From contig LYSZ01000001.1 in the NCBI GenBank assembly GCA_001657385.1, forward strand, positions 558,001-622,000: a stretch of DNA of 64,000 bases, written 5' to 3'. The translations under genes and the position numbers were made by a program. This document shows positions 61,557-64,000 of the stretch, piece after piece (position 1 is the first letter of the stretch; each line of letters starts with the position of its first letter). Source of the stretch: Parvularcula sp. BBD 1991-13 (GTDB lineage: Bacteria; Pseudomonadota; Alphaproteobacteria; Caulobacterales; Parvularculaceae). The notes below the pieces were generated by a model. That model was not told the origin of the DNA and did no database searches. It saw nothing but the letters and a program-made list of their open reading frames with translations.

Positions 61557-62414
61557 ATGGACGCGTTCGGTCCGCTGATCTCGACGCAATGGCTCGCCGA
61601 TCATCTCGGTACGGATAATGTCAAGGTCGTGGACGCCTCCTGGCGCATGCCCGGCGAGGGCTCGGCCCGCGAGGATTATCTGGAGCGGCATATTCCCGGC
61701 GCGGCGTTTTTCGATATCGACGCCGTCGCCGACCGACGCAGCGATTTACCCCATATGCTCGCTTCGGTCGCCCAGTTCGAAGCCGCCGTCGGCGCCATGG
61801 GTATCGGCGACGGCGACCGGGTCGTCGTTTACGACGATCGCGGGTTTTTCTCCGCGCCGCGGGTGTGGTGGAATTTCCGCGTCATGGGCCACGAGGCGGT
61901 CGCCGTGCTCGACGGCGGGCTGCCGGCCTGGCGGGAGGCGGGCCGTCCCCTCGCCGCGGGGGCGGCGACCGCCGCGGGCGTTCCCTATTTCGCCTCGTTC
62001 AGGACCGCCATGGTGGCCTCCGCCGCCGACGTCGCCGCGCGGATCGCGACCGGCCGGCCCAACATCGCCGACGCGCGCCCGGCGGGGCGGTTCGCCGGCG
62101 TCGATCCCGAGCCGAGGCCGGGCCTGCGCCGGGGGCATATGCCGGGCGCCATGAACGCGCCGCTGGGCGAGCTTGTCGACGAACGCGGGCGCCTGCTCGC
62201 GCCGGAAGCGCTGAAGGCCCGTTTCGAGGAGGCGGGGCTCGATCTCTCCGCGCCTGTCGTGACCACCTGCGGCTCAGGCGTCACGGCCGCGGGGCTGTTG
62301 CTGGCGCTGGATGTTGTCGGCTGCCGCGGCGGCGCGTTATATGACGGCGCGTGGGCCGAATGGGGCGATGAGCGCCGCGACCCGGCCCGTTTTCCCGTCG
62401 TCGCCGCAACCTAG
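61557..62414 (+). CDS. sseA: 3-Mercaptopyruvate/thiosulfate sulfurtransferase (SseA-like)
   Basis: The 285-residue protein has two rhodanese domains. The second carries the catalytic-loop sequence TTCGSGVTA, with the CGSGV(T/S) type typical of 3-mercaptopyruvate sulfurtransferases. The N-terminal domain starts STQWLADHLGTDNVKVVDAS and contains SWRMPGEG and IPGAAFFDIDAVADR. It lies between cysK and a GNAT acetyltransferase, fitting a role in sulfur amino acid metabolism. Confidence 0.93.
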   Translation: MDAFGPLISTQWLADHLGTDNVKVVDASWRMPGEGSAREDYLERHIPGAAFFDIDAVADRRSDLPHMLASVAQFEAAVGAMGIGDGDRVVVYDDRGFFSAPRVWWNFRVMGHEAVAVLDGGLPAWREAGRPLAAGAATAAGVPYFASFRTAMVASAADVAARIATGRPNIADARPAGRFAGVDPEPRPGLRRGHMPGAMNAPLGELVDERGRLLAPEALKARFEEAGLDLSAPVVTTCGSGVTAAGLLLALDVVGCRGGALYDGAWAEWGDERRDPARFPVVAAT

Positions 62415-62457
62415 GGCGCGGCGATCCTGAAAGGCCCACCCGGAAAGGCCGGCCGAG

Positions 62458-62991
62458 ATGGCCGTCAATGCTTTTATGAGGCTCGACGTAACCGTTACCT
62501 ATCTTGAACAGGCGGCGAAACCCGTCATGCCGCTGGCCCCGCCCCCGCGCGGAATCAAGACCGCGTTCATGCGCGTCGAGCGCCCGCCCTTGCATTTCTA
62601 CCGCTATCTCTACCGGCTGATCGGCGATCCCTATCACTGGGTCAGCCGCCGCGGCATGGACGACGGAGCGCTGGCGGAGATCGTTCACGATCCGAGGGTT
62701 TACGTCTATGTGCTTTATGTCGACGGCGCGCCCGGCGGCATGGCGGAGATCGACGCGCGCGAGGGCGCAACCGTGGAACTGAAATTTTTCGGGTTGGCGC
62801 CGGATTATCACGGCATGGGCCTTGGCGGCTTTTTCCTGGCCCAGGCGATCGACGCGGCCTGGGCGCTGGAGCCGGACCGGGTGCGCCTTGAAACCTGCAC
62901 GCTGGACCATAAGGCGGCGCTGCCGCTGTACCAGAAATTCGGCTTCAGGGTGTTCGACCGGCGCGAGGGCGTCGTTGAAACGCCCGACTGA
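62458..62991 (+). CDS. GNAT family N-acetyltransferase
   Basis: The 177-residue protein shows the acetyl-CoA-binding GNAT motif: LKFFGLAPDYHGMGLGGFFL (motif A, with a Q/RxxGxG/A-like HGMGLGG) and downstream LDHKAALPLYQKFGFRV (motif B). The substrate cannot be inferred. It begins 44 bp after the sulfurtransferase gene and precedes metC by 109 bp, possibly in the same operon. Confidence 0.9.
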   Translation: MAVNAFMRLDVTVTYLEQAAKPVMPLAPPPRGIKTAFMRVERPPLHFYRYLYRLIGDPYHWVSRRGMDDGALAEIVHDPRVYVYVLYVDGAPGGMAEIDAREGATVELKFFGLAPDYHGMGLGGFFLAQAIDAAWALEPDRVRLETCTLDHKAALPLYQKFGFRVFDRREGVVETPD

Positions 62992-63099
62992 AGGTCGCGC
63001 CGGCGGGGGCGGTCGCAATGATTGCCGAACGCACATGGCGCTAAACGCAACAGGCGCCGAACGCAACAGGCCGCAAAAGCAAGGGGGCCGAGGACAGCC

Positions 63100-64000
63100 A
63101 TGAAAGACAACACCAAACTCGTCGCCGCGGGACGTCCGCACAAGCGTCCGCTCCACCCGGTCAACCCGCCGGTCGAGCGCGCCTCGACCTATCTTTTCCC
63201 GACCTATGACGACTATCTCGACGGGGCGAAAAACATCGCCTACGGACGGCTTGGCGGACCGACGCATCGCGCCCTGGAAGAGACCGTCACCGCGCTGGAG
63301 GGCGGGTATGAGACCCGCCTCGCGCCGTCCGGCCTGCAAGCCTGCACCATGGGGGTGCTCGCCTTTGTCGGCGCTGGCGACCACGTCCTGATGACGGATT
63401 CCGCCTACGACCCGACGCGAAAGTTCTGTCAGAATTTCCTCGGCCGCTTCGAGGTCGAGACGACGTATTATGATCCGCGTGCGACAGGGGACGAGCTTGC
63501 CGCGCTGATGCGGCCGAACACCAGGGTCGTGTTCGCCGAATCGCCCGGCTCGCTCACCTTCGAGGTGCAGGACCTGCCCGCACTCGCCGCCGCCGCTCAC
63601 GCCGGCGGCGCCCGCCTCGTCGTCGACAACACCTGGAGCGCCGGCTATTACCTGAAACCCATCGCCCTCGGGGCCGATGTCAGCATCCAGGCGGCGACGA
63701 AATACCTTGTCGGCCACGCCGACTGCCTGCTCGGAACGATCACCGCCGCCGATGAAAAGACCGCGAACCTGATCTACCGCGCGGCGCTCCAGCTTGGCTC
63801 GAACGTTTCCGCCGACGACGCCTATCTCGCCCTCAGGGGCATGCGCACCCTCGCCGCGCGGCTGGAACGCCATCAGCAGACCGGCCTGGAGCTTGCGAAA
63901 TTCCTGCGCAAACGCGGCGAGGTGGAAACCGTTCTGCATCCGGCCCTGAAAAGCTGTCCTGGCCACGCGATCTGGAAGCGCGACTTCACCGGCGCGACCG
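63100..64000 (+). CDS. metC: Cystathionine beta-lyase MetC (3' end outside window)
   Basis: The frame opens at ATG 63100 behind a GCCGAGGA ribosome binding site and runs off the window after 300 codons. It encodes a PLP-dependent Cys/Met metabolism enzyme: NIAYGRLGGPTHRALEETVT near the N-terminus, APSGLQACTMG and the PLP-lysine motif QAATKYLVGHAD. LVVDNTWSAGYYLKPIALGA is also typical of MetC. Beta-lyase rather than gamma-synthase is the best fit. It cleaves cystathionine to homocysteine. Confidence 0.93.
   Translation, partial: MKDNTKLVAAGRPHKRPLHPVNPPVERASTYLFPTYDDYLDGAKNIAYGRLGGPTHRALEETVTALEGGYETRLAPSGLQACTMGVLAFVGAGDHVLMTDSAYDPTRKFCQNFLGRFEVETTYYDPRATGDELAALMRPNTRVVFAESPGSLTFEVQDLPALAAAAHAGGARLVVDNTWSAGYYLKPIALGADVSIQAATKYLVGHADCLLGTITAADEKTANLIYRAALQLGSNVSADDAYLALRGMRTLAARLERHQQTGLELAKFLRKRGEVETVLHPALKSCPGHAIWKRDFTGAT

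Overview
The window comes from the chromosome of a GC-rich alphaproteobacterium. The base composition is visibly GC-rich. Lineage clues are the secY-adk-rpsM-rpsK-rpoA-rplQ order, the short ProS without an editing insert, an ATP12-type F1 chaperone, the LolCDE-type pair and the hairpin repeats with a CCGGTTTTGCGG core. I cannot name a genus; Parvularculales or a relative would fit.

Layout. 1-9077: spc and alpha ribosomal operons (rplN end to rplQ), split by a hairpin-rich 321 bp gap before secY and closed by a strong terminator. 9136-16130: ABC exporter, DegP-like protease, RarA, fluoride channel CrcB, RluC and ATP12, the last three overlapping by 4 bp. 16105-33093: EF-hand protein, LipB, tRNA-Leu(GAG), ProS, LolC/LolD, CFA-like methyltransferase, photolyase, GalU, DUF3089, DUF502, RecG, VWA protein, Hpt protein and an Ala/Asp/Glu-rich helical protein. 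33461-36865: HerA-like ATPase, CPBP protease, Nudix hydrolase and a small membrane protein. 36947-44329: accessory locus. 44537-64000: tRNA-Ser(TGA), RlpA, a D,D-carboxypeptidase, Tmk-HolB-TatD-MBL, DoxX, S9 peptidase, alkaline phosphatase, hybrid histidine kinase, IlvE, MazG, DUF6134, CysK, sulfurtransferase, GNAT and the start of MetC.

The accessory locus is the main discovery. A rightward operon encodes a small sigma-70-family factor, four RebB-family or RebB-like proteins (refractile-body ribbon subunits; two are near-identical tandem copies) and two unknown proteins. Divergent from it, across a 711 bp AT-rich control region with dyads and a direct repeat, a leftward operon encodes an 84-residue Reb-like miniprotein, a 108-residue low-complexity protein, a CdtB-like endonuclease-fold protein with altered active-site residues, and a protein with an N-terminal DUF4157-type domain and a C-terminal toxin-deaminase-like domain. 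None of the four has a signal peptide. I infer a candidate R-body system co-encoded with two toxin-like cargo proteins. Structural genes of a contractile injection system are absent from the window. Cargo loading or delivery is a hypothesis.
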